A stretch of 34,425 bases of DNA, from NCBI GenBank assembly GCA_028293645.1, contig JAQGOK010000029.1, positions 1 to 34,425 of the forward strand, given 5' to 3'. Below the pieces are notes generated by a model, which was not told the DNA's origin, did not search any database, and worked only from the letters and a program-made list of their open reading frames with translations. This stretch comes from Chthoniobacter sp. Lineage in GTDB: Bacteria; Verrucomicrobiota; Verrucomicrobiia; Chthoniobacterales; Chthoniobacteraceae. Below, in pieces: positions 15,691 to 22,328 of the stretch; within the stretch, counting starts at the first letter, position 1; every line of letters begins with the position of its first letter. The position numbers were made by a program, and so were the translations under genes.

Positions 15691-16395
15691 ATGCTTCCGG
15701 AAATCGAACGGCTTCTCGTCCTGCAAGATCGCGACCGGAAGATTCGCGCTTTACGTCAGGAGCTGAAGATCGCGCCCTCGCAGCGCACGCAACTTGAAGG
15801 AAAGCTGACCGCGTCGATCGCTCAGCTGGACGCCGCGAAGCTCAAAGCCAAGGAAGTCGAGGTGGAGCGGAAGAAGCTGGAAAATGAGGCGCAAGCAAAG
15901 CGGGACCAGATTGCGAAATATCAGGTGCAAAAATTCCAGACGCGGAAGAACGAAGAGTTTCAGGCCCTGACGAACGAGATCAAACGCTTCGAAGGGGAAG
16001 TGCAGACGTTGGAGGATCGAGAACTGGAGTACATGGAGACGATCGAGAAGATGAAGGCCAGCGTCGGCGAGGCCGACAAGGTGACGCAAACCACCAAAGC
16101 GCAGGTTGAGCGACAGCTCGCGGACATCGTCACCAAAACCCAAATGGTGGAAGCGCAACTGAAGGAACTCGAAGCGGAGCGCGCAAAGCTGGCGACCGCG
16201 GTGGACGAAGAACTGCTGGAAACCTACGAGCATCTTTTCGCGGGCAAAAGCGAGGCGGTGGTGGGCCTGCAGCACGACGTCTGTACGGGCTGCCACATGA
16301 AAGTGACGGCGCAAACCGCAGTGTTGGTCAAAGGTCGCAGGAGCATCTGCCACTGCGAGAACTGTGGGCGGATTCTCTACCTCGACGAGCAGTGA
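15691..16395 (+). CDS. C4-type zinc ribbon, coiled-coil protein (DUF164/CdsZ family)
   Basis: A protein of ~234 residues. The first ~170 residues are a long charged coiled-coil (IERLLVLQDRDRKIRALRQ onward, rich in Lys/Glu/Gln). The end is a zinc ribbon: CTGCH and CENCG, i.e. two Cys-x-x-Cys pairs about 20 residues apart, closing with RILYLDE. This is the DUF164 family, which includes chlamydial CdsZ and Helicobacter HP0958-type proteins involved in RNA or secretion-related binding; the role here is not known. ATG 15691 matches where family members usually begin, but TTG 15637 and GTG 15649 in the same frame are alternatives and no start has a strong ribosome binding site. It is the first gene of the run leading to the Dop/PafA gene. 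Confidence 0.85.
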   Translation: MLPEIERLLVLQDRDRKIRALRQELKIAPSQRTQLEGKLTASIAQLDAAKLKAKEVEVERKKLENEAQAKRDQIAKYQVQKFQTRKNEEFQALTNEIKRFEGEVQTLEDRELEYMETIEKMKASVGEADKVTQTTKAQVERQLADIVTKTQMVEAQLKELEAERAKLATAVDEELLETYEHLFAGKSEAVVGLQHDVCTGCHMKVTAQTAVLVKGRRSICHCENCGRILYLDEQ

Positions 16396-16401
16396 ATCCA
16401 G

Positions 16402-17040
16402 ATGCTCGCGAGCCTTTGCCAGCGACTTAAGACATGGATGGGGAGCAGCGATGCTCTGAGCTACGCGGCGCGACTGTCGGAATTTCCGCTTGGCCCGGAT
16501 GATGTGGCGATCGACTGCGGCGCGAACGTCGGTGAAGTGACCGAGCACCTCGCCGCAGGCGGCGCGACCGTTTACGCCTTCGAGCCGAATCCCCACGCTT
16601 TTGCACGGCTAAAGGAGCGCTTCGCCAGACGTTCCCATGTTCACTGCATCGACCGGGCCGTGCTTGATCGCGTGGAGGTGGTGCAACTATTCCTTCATCA
16701 GCAAGCAGAGGAGGATCCGGTGAAATGGTCCACTGGTTCTTCCGTGCTCGGTTTCAAATCGAATGTGGACCAGGCGCGCTCGGTGCAGGTGGAAGCCGTG
16801 GACCTCGCCGCCTTTGTGCTGGAGTTGGATCGCGAGGTGCGGCTTTTGAAGCTCGATGTCGAAGGGGTCGAATGCTGCATCCTCAATCGCCTGATCGATT
16901 CAGGCGCGATCGCAAGGATCGGCACGATTTTGGTGGAAACGCATGAGAAGAAAATTCCCGAGATCCGCGAGGAAATGGCTGCGTTGCGCACCCGGATCGC
17001 TCGTGAAGACCTCAGCAAGATTCGCCTCGACTGGGTTTGA
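16402..17040 (+). CDS. FkbM-family SAM-dependent methyltransferase
   Basis: A 212-residue methyltransferase. SAM-binding motif I reads VAIDCGANVGEVTEHLAAGG (residues ~35-54), followed by VYAFEPNPHAF with the acidic residue that would hold the ribose. LLKLDVEGVECCIL near 150 is the FkbM-family 'K-x-D-x-E-G-x-E' block, and ILVETHEK completes the set. Family members O-methylate sugars, polyketides or cell-surface glycans; the acceptor here is unknown. It begins six bases after the zinc-ribbon gene and ends 21 bases before the Dop/PafA gene, so the three are probably co-transcribed. Confidence 0.87.
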   Translation: MLASLCQRLKTWMGSSDALSYAARLSEFPLGPDDVAIDCGANVGEVTEHLAAGGATVYAFEPNPHAFARLKERFARRSHVHCIDRAVLDRVEVVQLFLHQQAEEDPVKWSTGSSVLGFKSNVDQARSVQVEAVDLAAFVLELDREVRLLKLDVEGVECCILNRLIDSGAIARIGTILVETHEKKIPEIREEMAALRTRIAREDLSKIRLDWV

Positions 17041-17061
17041 GGCGGCATTGATCCGGCGCTT

Positions 17062-18450
17062 GTGAATCGCGTCGTCGGCATCGAGACGGAGTATGGTTGC
17101 CTGGTCAGCAACGATCCCGGTCATGGGCCGGACACCTGGCCCGCGCGGGTGAAGAACTACCTCTTCAAGAAAGCGAAAGTCGGGATCATCGATCTGCATT
17201 ACCGCGACTACGAAGAGCCTCCCGGCAACGGCGGCTTTCTACTAAACGGCGGTCGGCTCTACATCGACATGGGCCACCTGGAATACTCGTCGCCGGAGAG
17301 CCGCACCGTGCGCGACGCCGTGGCTTACGACCTTGCGGGCGATCTGCTGGTGCAATCTGCGCTCGAAGCGCTCGGCATCGACGACAACGTCTCGTTCATC
17401 AAGAACAACGTGGATCATCACACCGGCGCGACGTTCGGCTGCCACGAGAACTACCTGATGAAGCGCGAGTTGCACTTCACGCCGAGGCTGCTCGGGACCC
17501 TGCTCTCGTTTTTAGCCACCCGCCAGGTATTCACCGGCGCGGGACGCGTCGGTCAGGCGAATCCGCTCGCGTTCGATTTTGATCCGCCGAACTCGCCTGC
17601 GGTGGTCTTCCAACTCAGCCAGCGCGCCGACCACATCGTGAACGACATCTACCAGTGGGTGCAGTTCAACCGGGCGATCATCAATGCGCGCGACGAGCCG
17701 CTGGCGGACTTCCGCAAGTACCGCCGGCTTCACCTGCTGATCGGCGATTCCAACATGAGCCCTTTCGCCACTGCGCTGAAGGTCGGCACCACTTCGCTGA
17801 TCCTGACTTTGCTCGAAGAGGGTGTGCTGCCCCCGGATGTCATTCTTCACGATGCAGTGATGGCAACGCGGCAGATTTCGCACGAGGGGACCGCGCACGG
17901 ATCGGTCCTGCTGGAAGACGGTCGCTCCCGGTCAACCCTTGACCTGCAAAGTGAATTCCTGGCGTGTGCACAGGAGCATCTGAGCGGGCGTGATGAAGAG
18001 ACCGACTGGATCCTGGACCGTTGGGCCTTCACCCTGGAAGCCTTGGCGCGCAAACCGGAGTTGCTGGTTGGTGGCGTCGATTGGATCACCAAGAAATGGC
18101 TGCTGCAGACGTTCATCGACAGCGAAGGACTGGAGTGGGACGATCCATGGCTGCAAAGCCTGGATCTCGAGTATCACAATCTCAATCCGGCGAAGGGCTT
18201 GTTCTTCGGCGTGAACCCCGCGAAGGCGATCGGAGAGTTCAACGACAGCGTCCGACGCCCCGAGGCAATGCACACCCCGCCAGCTGACACTCGCGCCTGG
18301 GGCCGTGGCCTGGGCGTATCCTTGTTCCAGGGGCGGCAGGTGCCCTATGTGATCAACTGGGACTCCGTCTCCCTCGATAACGGACATCATCTCCCGATGC
18401 CCGATCCTTTTCACACCTACGACGGGGAGGTGCGGTCGCTCGGGAGCTGA
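17062..18450 (+). CDS. dop: Pup/UBact ligase-depupylase family enzyme (Dop/PafA2-like)
   Basis: A 462-residue enzyme of the glutamine-synthetase-like Pup ligase/deamidase fold. GIETEYG (6-12) supplies the metal-binding Glu. LNGGRLYID places Asp69 as the expected catalytic Asp. KNNVD (114-118), GCHENYL (127-132), INARDEP and KYRRLHLLIGDSNMS are family blocks. Assignment within the family is mixed. GCHENYL and GDSNMS resemble PafA, whereas FTGAGRVG, PPADTRAWGRG (406-416) and NWDSV (432-436) resemble Dop. The region before LNGGRLY carries a short DYEEPPGNGG insert where Dop has a longer loop. PafA attaches the tag to lysines using ATP, and Dop removes it or deamidates its C-terminal Gln. Because the local tag already ends in Glu, deamidation is not needed. 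Start GTG precedes the conserved N-terminus directly. Ends three bases from the convergent GYF_2 gene. Confidence 0.88.
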   Translation: MNRVVGIETEYGCLVSNDPGHGPDTWPARVKNYLFKKAKVGIIDLHYRDYEEPPGNGGFLLNGGRLYIDMGHLEYSSPESRTVRDAVAYDLAGDLLVQSALEALGIDDNVSFIKNNVDHHTGATFGCHENYLMKRELHFTPRLLGTLLSFLATRQVFTGAGRVGQANPLAFDFDPPNSPAVVFQLSQRADHIVNDIYQWVQFNRAIINARDEPLADFRKYRRLHLLIGDSNMSPFATALKVGTTSLILTLLEEGVLPPDVILHDAVMATRQISHEGTAHGSVLLEDGRSRSTLDLQSEFLACAQEHLSGRDEETDWILDRWAFTLEALARKPELLVGGVDWITKKWLLQTFIDSEGLEWDDPWLQSLDLEYHNLNPAKGLFFGVNPAKAIGEFNDSVRRPEAMHTPPADTRAWGRGLGVSLFQGRQVPYVINWDSVSLDNGHHLPMPDPFHTYDGEVRSLGS

Positions 18451-18453
18451 AGC

Positions 18454-18978
18454 CTACAACGAAGCCGCACGGGTGATCTCACCCAGTTTCGCCTCCAGCT
18501 TTTCGTTAAGGTGTTCGGCTACTTCGCGTGCCCGACGTTCTTCCATCAGAGCTTCCTCAAGCTCACGAATGCGCTGCTGAAGATTGAAACGAATGCTGGT
18601 GCGCACAGGCTGCGACGCAACTTCGTCTTCAGCTTTCTCCGTCTGCAGCGCAGGCATATCCCGGACCAATGTGATCTGGCCGTCCCGGCAGTTCGTTACC
18701 GGAGTACCCTGGTTGATTTCGCCGATCTGGAGGAATTCACGAACCGCTCCAATCGTGGTCGGGCCATAGAATTGATCTGGGCTGACTTCGACCAGGTAAT
18801 CCATTTCCAAACCGGGAATCATTGGCGCTTTTTGCCAGTTCTGCTCATCGGTCGAGACCTTATCGAGAGGAGACACCTGTGCATCGAGCGCCCACTGGCG
18901 GAGTTGTTCAAAGCTGATCGGGCCGAAGACCGTGCCGTCATCGTGCTTCATCAGAAACCAGTGCTGTGATTCGTCCAT
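18454..18978 (-). CDS. GYF_2-domain protein with C-terminal coiled coil
   Basis: A 174-residue cytoplasmic-looking protein. Two GYF_2 (DUF4339-type) repeats occupy about residues 5-55 (HWFLMKHDDGTVFGPISFEQ, then WQKA) and 57-108 (YLVEVSPDQFYGPTTIGAVR). Each has the 'aromatic ... G-P-(I/T) ... L' layout of the family. Residues ~128-165 are heptad-rich (RIRELEEALMEERRAREVAE), a probable coiled coil for dimerisation. GYF_2 domains are thought to bind peptides; no partner is evident. It lies two bases downstream of the LysM gene on the minus strand, so the pair is an operon embedded between the Dop/PafA and UBact genes. Confidence 0.8.
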   Translation of the reverse strand: MDESQHWFLMKHDDGTVFGPISFEQLRQWALDAQVSPLDKVSTDEQNWQKAPMIPGLEMDYLVEVSPDQFYGPTTIGAVREFLQIGEINQGTPVTNCRDGQITLVRDMPALQTEKAEDEVASQPVRTSIRFNLQQRIRELEEALMEERRAREVAEHLNEKLEAKLGEITRAASL

Positions 18979-18980
18979 GT

Positions 18981-19454
18981 TCAGGGGTTCTCTTTCTTTT
19001 CGGTAGAAGGTTCGGGGGCTTTGGTCGGGATCGTAAGCGTTTGGCCGATCTGTAGCTTTCGCTCATCGACTCCTTTGTTCGCCTTCTGAAGCTCCGAAAT
19101 GGTGATGCTGTAGTGCTTGGCGATCGAGGTCAACGTCTCACCCTTCACGACCACGTGCCGCTTCCCGTCCGCCGGCTCAGCTTTGGGAATCTCGGTTGAA
19201 AACTCTGCAGGCGCAGCAGCCGTCGGTGCCGTCGGAGCGGTGGTGGACCGCAATGCGGGATCCGGCCGATTCTCCAGGAGCTGTCCGAGTTTGCTGACCT
19301 GCTCCGTCAATGTGTCGAGTTGCTTCGACTGTTTTTCAACAAGAGCGCGGAGGTCGCGCAGCTCCTGCGCCGTTTTCGCCTCCTCGGCCGCGCGTGCTGA
19401 AAAGGTCAGACTTAGAAATGCGCAGACGGTCAGGATGCCGACAGATCGACTCAT
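18981..19454 (-). CDS. Secreted LysM-domain protein
   Basis: A 157-residue periplasmic protein. The signal peptide is MSRSVGILTVCAFLSLTFS then ARA, cleaved near residue 22. A coiled-coil stretch follows (ELRDLRALVEKQSKQLDTL), then an Ala/Pro-rich linker, then one LysM domain at about 105-150 (VVKGETLTSIAKHYSITISE, then IGQTLTIP). LysM binds N-acetylglucosamine-containing glycans, chiefly peptidoglycan. ATG 19454 gives the signal peptide; an upstream in-frame ATG at 19484 would spoil it. It is divergent from the UBact operon, sharing a 128-bp intergenic region, and precedes the GYF_2 gene. Confidence 0.85.
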   Translation of the reverse strand: MSRSVGILTVCAFLSLTFSARAAEEAKTAQELRDLRALVEKQSKQLDTLTEQVSKLGQLLENRPDPALRSTTAPTAPTAAAPAEFSTEIPKAEPADGKRHVVVKGETLTSIAKHYSITISELQKANKGVDERKLQIGQTLTIPTKAPEPSTEKKENP

Positions 19455-19547
19455 GGCGAAGTGTTTGCATAGCCTCGGAATCAAGGCAAGCGCCCCGCAC
19501 CACCCTGCTGATTATTTCGGGCGCAGTCCGCCGAGACCCGCCGGCCC

Positions 19548-19582
19548 TTGCGTTTTAATCGACGACCTTTAAACTCCTCCGC
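19548..19582 (+). promoter_or_regulatory. Candidate promoter giving leaderless UBact mRNA
   Basis: TTGCGT (19548-19553) and TAAACT (19570-19575) are separated by 16 bp, and the UBact ATG begins eight bases after the latter. No Shine-Dalgarno sequence precedes that ATG; the only purine-pyrimidine tract there is CTCCTCC, the wrong strand. This spacing would start the transcript at or next to the ATG. Matches to the consensus are only moderate, so this is a suggestion. Confidence 0.3.
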
Positions 19583-19759
19583 ATGCCTGACAGGACGCAA
19601 CGCCCAGTCGGCCCCGCTCCGTGGGGTCCCCAGCAAGGCGACGGCGGCGGGCCCAAGGCGCCCGACGTATCCAAGCCTGACACGAAGGATTTGCTCCAGC
19701 GAATGCGCCGGGTGGATCCGAATCAATCGAAGCGTTACCGCCAACGAACTGGCGAGTGA
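19583..19759 (+). CDS. ubact: UBact, Pup-like ubiquitin-like modifier
   Basis: A 58-residue protein, short enough to be missed by length filters. The N-terminal half is disordered and Gly/Pro/Gln-rich (PVGPAPWGPQQGDGGGPK). The C-terminal half has the conserved UBact segment DTKDLLQRMRRVDPNQSKRY followed by RQRTGE at the end. Pup-family tags are attached through the side-chain carboxylate of the C-terminal Glu to substrate lysines; this one ends in Glu, so it is ready for conjugation without deamidation of a terminal Gln. The helix-forming DLLQRM region would contact the ligase and the proteasomal ATPase. Its stop codon overlaps the prcB start in GTGA, coupling tag and protease synthesis. Identification rests on the C-terminal motif plus the prcB/prcA and Dop/PafA neighbours. 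Confidence 0.93.
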   Translation: MPDRTQRPVGPAPWGPQQGDGGGPKAPDVSKPDTKDLLQRMRRVDPNQSKRYRQRTGE

Positions 19760-20568
19760 CGGGTTATCCGTTCTCAAGCGGCCCGACTTCCCCGGTCGCT
19801 GCTCCCGAGGAGTTTGCGGCGGTCCTGCGGCGGCAAGGTTTGTATCCAGCAATCGCTCCGACGGTAGTTGGGAACGGGGCTACGGTTGTGCCGACCGAGG
19901 CGACTACCATCCTGGCGTTCAAGTTTGCCGATGGCGTGCTCGTCGCTGGCGATCGTCGGGCGACGGCCGGCAATCTTGTCGTTTATGATCGAGCGGACAA
20001 AGTGCTGGAGATCGATCGACACTCCCTTATGGCCATCGCCGGGGTGCCTGCCACCGCTTGGGAGATGGCGCGCGTGCTGGAGCACTCGTTCCAGTTCTAC
20101 CGCCGCAGCCAGCTGCAAGAGCTTAGCCTCGACGGCAAGGTCCGCGCCCTATCGAAGCTGCTCCGAGACAATCTTGGTTTCGTGATGCAAGGCGTTGGCG
20201 TGGTGGTTCCGATCTTCGCGACCTACGATCTCGAAGCGAACGCCCCGCGGCTCTACTTCTACGATGCCATGGGCGCGCAGTTTGAAGCAGCGGATTTTGC
20301 CGCCACTGGTTCCGGCTCCCCGGCGATTCGCAGTGTGTTGCATTACGAAAACACCTGGGGGAAGAAGCCGCTCAACCAGCGCGAGGAGGGGGAAGCGGTG
20401 ATCCTCGCCCTGCGCGCCTTGGATACAGCGGCGGAAGCGGACACTGCCACCGGCGGCGTGGACCGCCGCGGCCGCGTGTATCCGATCATCAAACTGATCG
20501 ACGGCACCGGCATTCGCACCCTCTCCGACGCCGAGCTGGCGCCGATCTTTCAACAGGAGGTGGCTTAG
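19756..20568 (+). CDS. prcB: Proteasome beta subunit PrcB
   Basis: A 270-residue catalytic subunit of the 20S-type core. Residues 1-49 are a propeptide; cleavage before Thr50 would expose the N-terminal nucleophile (TTILAFKF). Counting from Thr50 as Thr1, Asp66 is Asp17 and Lys82 is Lys33, so the catalytic triad is complete. VAGDRRATAGN and the late ATGGVDRRG segment are typical of bacterial PrcB. The residue before Thr1 is Ala, where actinobacterial PrcB has Gly. The GTG start overlaps the UBact stop by four bases. An AGGAGG in its last codons (20555-20560) serves the following 37-codon ORF. It assembles with PrcA into the gated four-ring core that degrades tagged proteins in the cytoplasm. 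Confidence 0.96.
   Translation: MTGYPFSSGPTSPVAAPEEFAAVLRRQGLYPAIAPTVVGNGATVVPTEATTILAFKFADGVLVAGDRRATAGNLVVYDRADKVLEIDRHSLMAIAGVPATAWEMARVLEHSFQFYRRSQLQELSLDGKVRALSKLLRDNLGFVMQGVGVVVPIFATYDLEANAPRLYFYDAMGAQFEAADFAATGSGSPAIRSVLHYENTWGKKPLNQREEGEAVILALRALDTAAEADTATGGVDRRGRVYPIIKLIDGTGIRTLSDAELAPIFQQEVA
20555..20560 (+). promoter_or_regulatory. Strong ribosome binding site inside prcB 3' end
   Basis: AGGAGG sits eight bases upstream of ATG 20569, the start of the 37-codon ORF, and 118 bases from the prcA ATG. It is the best Shine-Dalgarno match in this operon and decides the start of the small ORF. Confidence 0.7.
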
Positions 20569-20682
20569 ATGAAGTACGAGAGGTCGGCTGGGTATCGATC
20601 GCTCTCCCTGATGGAAGGTGTGCTGACGATCAGCGGATTCCTACCTGGCTTGGTCTGGATGGCTGGGCTCTTCAACAAATGA
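20569..20682 (+). CDS. 37-residue small ORF between prcB and prcA
   Basis: The ATG follows the prcB TAG without a gap, is preceded by AGGAGG at ideal spacing, and the TGA overlaps the prcA ATG as ATGA. The peptide begins MKYERSAGYRSLSL and continues with a hydrophobic, Gly/Pro-containing stretch (GVLTISGFLPGLVWMAGLF) ending Asn-Lys. That could be a short membrane or assembly-contact segment. It resembles nothing I know. Two readings fit: a real microprotein of the proteasome operon, or a translated spacer that carries ribosomes from prcB to prcA. It is in frame with prcB, so stop-codon readthrough would add a hydrophobic tail to PrcB. Confidence 0.55.
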   Translation: MKYERSAGYRSLSLMEGVLTISGFLPGLVWMAGLFNK

Positions 20683-21470
20683 CCGAGGAACCATATCGTT
20701 GGGTTGAGGCCATCGCCAATCGGCGCGAGTACATCGAGCATCAACTCGCCGGTGGAAGCCCGATCGTCGCATTGAATTACGCGGACGGCATTCTCCTGCT
20801 CACGGTGAGTCGGGAGCGCCAGAAGCTCTTCGAGATCTATGATCGGATCGCGATGGGAGCGATCGGGCATCCCGGTGACATCGAGCGCCTGCGAATGGCC
20901 GCCATCGAGGTCACCAGTAGTGAAGGCTTCACCCGATCAGCTGCCGATGTGTCGCTGCGGCGACTCGCGAACTACTCTCTGAGCCCGGCGCTCAAAGCGG
21001 CCTTCGAACAGGTGTATGGCGCTCCCTATTTGGCACGATTGCTCTTTGCGGAATTGGGCCGCGGCAAGGCTCCGAACCTCTTCGTGCGCCTGGAATTTGA
21101 CGGTTCCATTCACACCAATGGCGGAGCGCTGGGCCGGACGTTCGAAGAATTCGGAGTGATCTCGGGAACCGCCGCCTCCACCGAGAAGATGGAGCGCTTT
21201 CTCCAGACTCAGGAGATCGGCGCCGGGACCCTGCAACCGAGTGTCAGAGTCGCTCTGGATGCGTGGCTGGTCGGTCATCTCACCCTCAGCGGCGAGACTG
21301 GGGATGGCCTGCCAACTGCTGAACAACTGAAGACGCACCGCGTCGCTCAGCTCGCAAACGCCGCCCTCGAAGTGGCCGTGCTGGAGCGCAATAGCGTTTT
21401 ACCCATGACCTGGCGCTCCATTCCCGAGCTGGACATCCGGCCCCTCTTGGAAAACGATTTATCATTGTGA
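20679..21470 (+). CDS. prcA: Proteasome alpha subunit PrcA
   Basis: A 263-residue non-catalytic subunit that forms the outer, gating rings of the core. The N-terminus (YRWVEAIANRREYIEHQLAG) matches the H0/gate helix of bacterial PrcA, followed by SPIVALNYADGILLL, the first beta strand pair. KLFEIYDRIAMGAIGH corresponds to the PrcA 'K-I-x-E-x-Y-D-R' block, and LANAALEVAVLERN to the late 'L-E-V-A-V-L' strand. No N-terminal Thr nucleophile is present, as expected. The start overlaps the small ORF by four bases (ATGA). The stop overlaps the amidase start (GTGA), so all are translationally coupled. No AAA unfoldase gene follows. Confidence 0.94.
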   Translation: MTEEPYRWVEAIANRREYIEHQLAGGSPIVALNYADGILLLTVSRERQKLFEIYDRIAMGAIGHPGDIERLRMAAIEVTSSEGFTRSAADVSLRRLANYSLSPALKAAFEQVYGAPYLARLLFAELGRGKAPNLFVRLEFDGSIHTNGGALGRTFEEFGVISGTAASTEKMERFLQTQEIGAGTLQPSVRVALDAWLVGHLTLSGETGDGLPTAEQLKTHRVAQLANAALEVAVLERNSVLPMTWRSIPELDIRPLLENDLSL

Positions 21471-22288
21471 AAGCGCTCTTCAGACCGACGACTCTCGCCC
21501 AATGGTGGTCGCGGATTGCCGGGAAGCTCAACCTTCGGAATGCAATGCCATGCGTCGGACTCATGGTGATGGGTGGCTGCCTTACTTTTATCGTTGCGCC
21601 AGACGAAGAGCCGGTGGCCAACAGCCGAGTTATCGCACCAGGACGCTTCCCAGTGGTGATTCTCGACCCCGGGCATGGCGGCAAGGATGACGGAGCTCGT
21701 GCCAATGGCTTGGTTGAGAAAGAGCTCACGCTGGATCTGGCCAACCGAGCCAGCAAGATCCTGCAGGAGTTTGGTTTTCAAGCCGTTTTGACGCGGAACG
21801 ACGATACGTTCCTTTCACTGCCGGAACGGGCAGCCATCGCGAACCGAACCGAGGATTCGATCATGGTCAGTATCCATTTCAATCATGCCTCGGCGACGTC
21901 TTCTACCGGCGTGGAGACTTTCTACGCCTCGGAGAAAGTGCCGCCGGAGAGTGCCTGGACGTGGGCCGGTTTCTTCATTCAGCCAAAGGTAATCGATACC
22001 GATAATGGCGAAGCGCTGGCCGGCTTCCTTCAATCGTCGATGGTGGATCGCACGCAATCGAGCAACCGCGGGATTAAAGGGCGACCGCTCTACGTGGTGA
22101 GGCACACGCGCGGTCCGGCAGCGCTCGTGGAATGCGGCTTCATTACCAATCTCTTCGAAGCGCAACTCATCGCGAACTCGGAGTATCGCGATCGTCTCGC
22201 CAAAGCGATCGCCGAAGGAGTAATGAGCTATACCAAATCCCGACCTCGTCCGGCGACGCTCCCGTCCCTTGCGCAGGCGAGCCGTTGA
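21467..22288 (+). CDS. N-acetylmuramoyl-L-alanine amidase (Amidase_3)
   Basis: A 273-residue zinc amidase that cuts the bond between N-acetylmuramic acid and the stem peptide. Zinc and catalytic residues are seen in DPGHGGKDDGA (first His), VEKELTLD (Glu), SIHFNH (His) and ALVECGFITN (catalytic Glu). The N-terminus has a hydrophobic segment ending Met-Gly-Gly-Cys near residue 38, so it is either secreted or a lipoprotein with a weak lipobox. It lacks an AMIN domain. The GTG start overlaps the prcA stop by four bases, which is unusual company for a cell-wall hydrolase. The amidase and the next gene (peptidoglycan-binding) form an envelope pair at the end of the proteasome operon. Confidence 0.92.
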   Translation: MKALFRPTTLAQWWSRIAGKLNLRNAMPCVGLMVMGGCLTFIVAPDEEPVANSRVIAPGRFPVVILDPGHGGKDDGARANGLVEKELTLDLANRASKILQEFGFQAVLTRNDDTFLSLPERAAIANRTEDSIMVSIHFNHASATSSTGVETFYASEKVPPESAWTWAGFFIQPKVIDTDNGEALAGFLQSSMVDRTQSSNRGIKGRPLYVVRHTRGPAALVECGFITNLFEAQLIANSEYRDRLAKAIAEGVMSYTKSRPRPATLPSLAQASR

Positions 22289-22328
22289 ATGCCCGACGGC
22301 TGGGTCCGTCTCAACTCGGTATTCGCGC

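Noticed and set aside
19756..20568. PrcB as an HslV or Anbu-type peptidase
   Set aside because: Propeptide length, the ATGGVDRRG segment, an adjacent PrcA and the UBact gene all fit a 20S-type beta subunit; no HslU is present.
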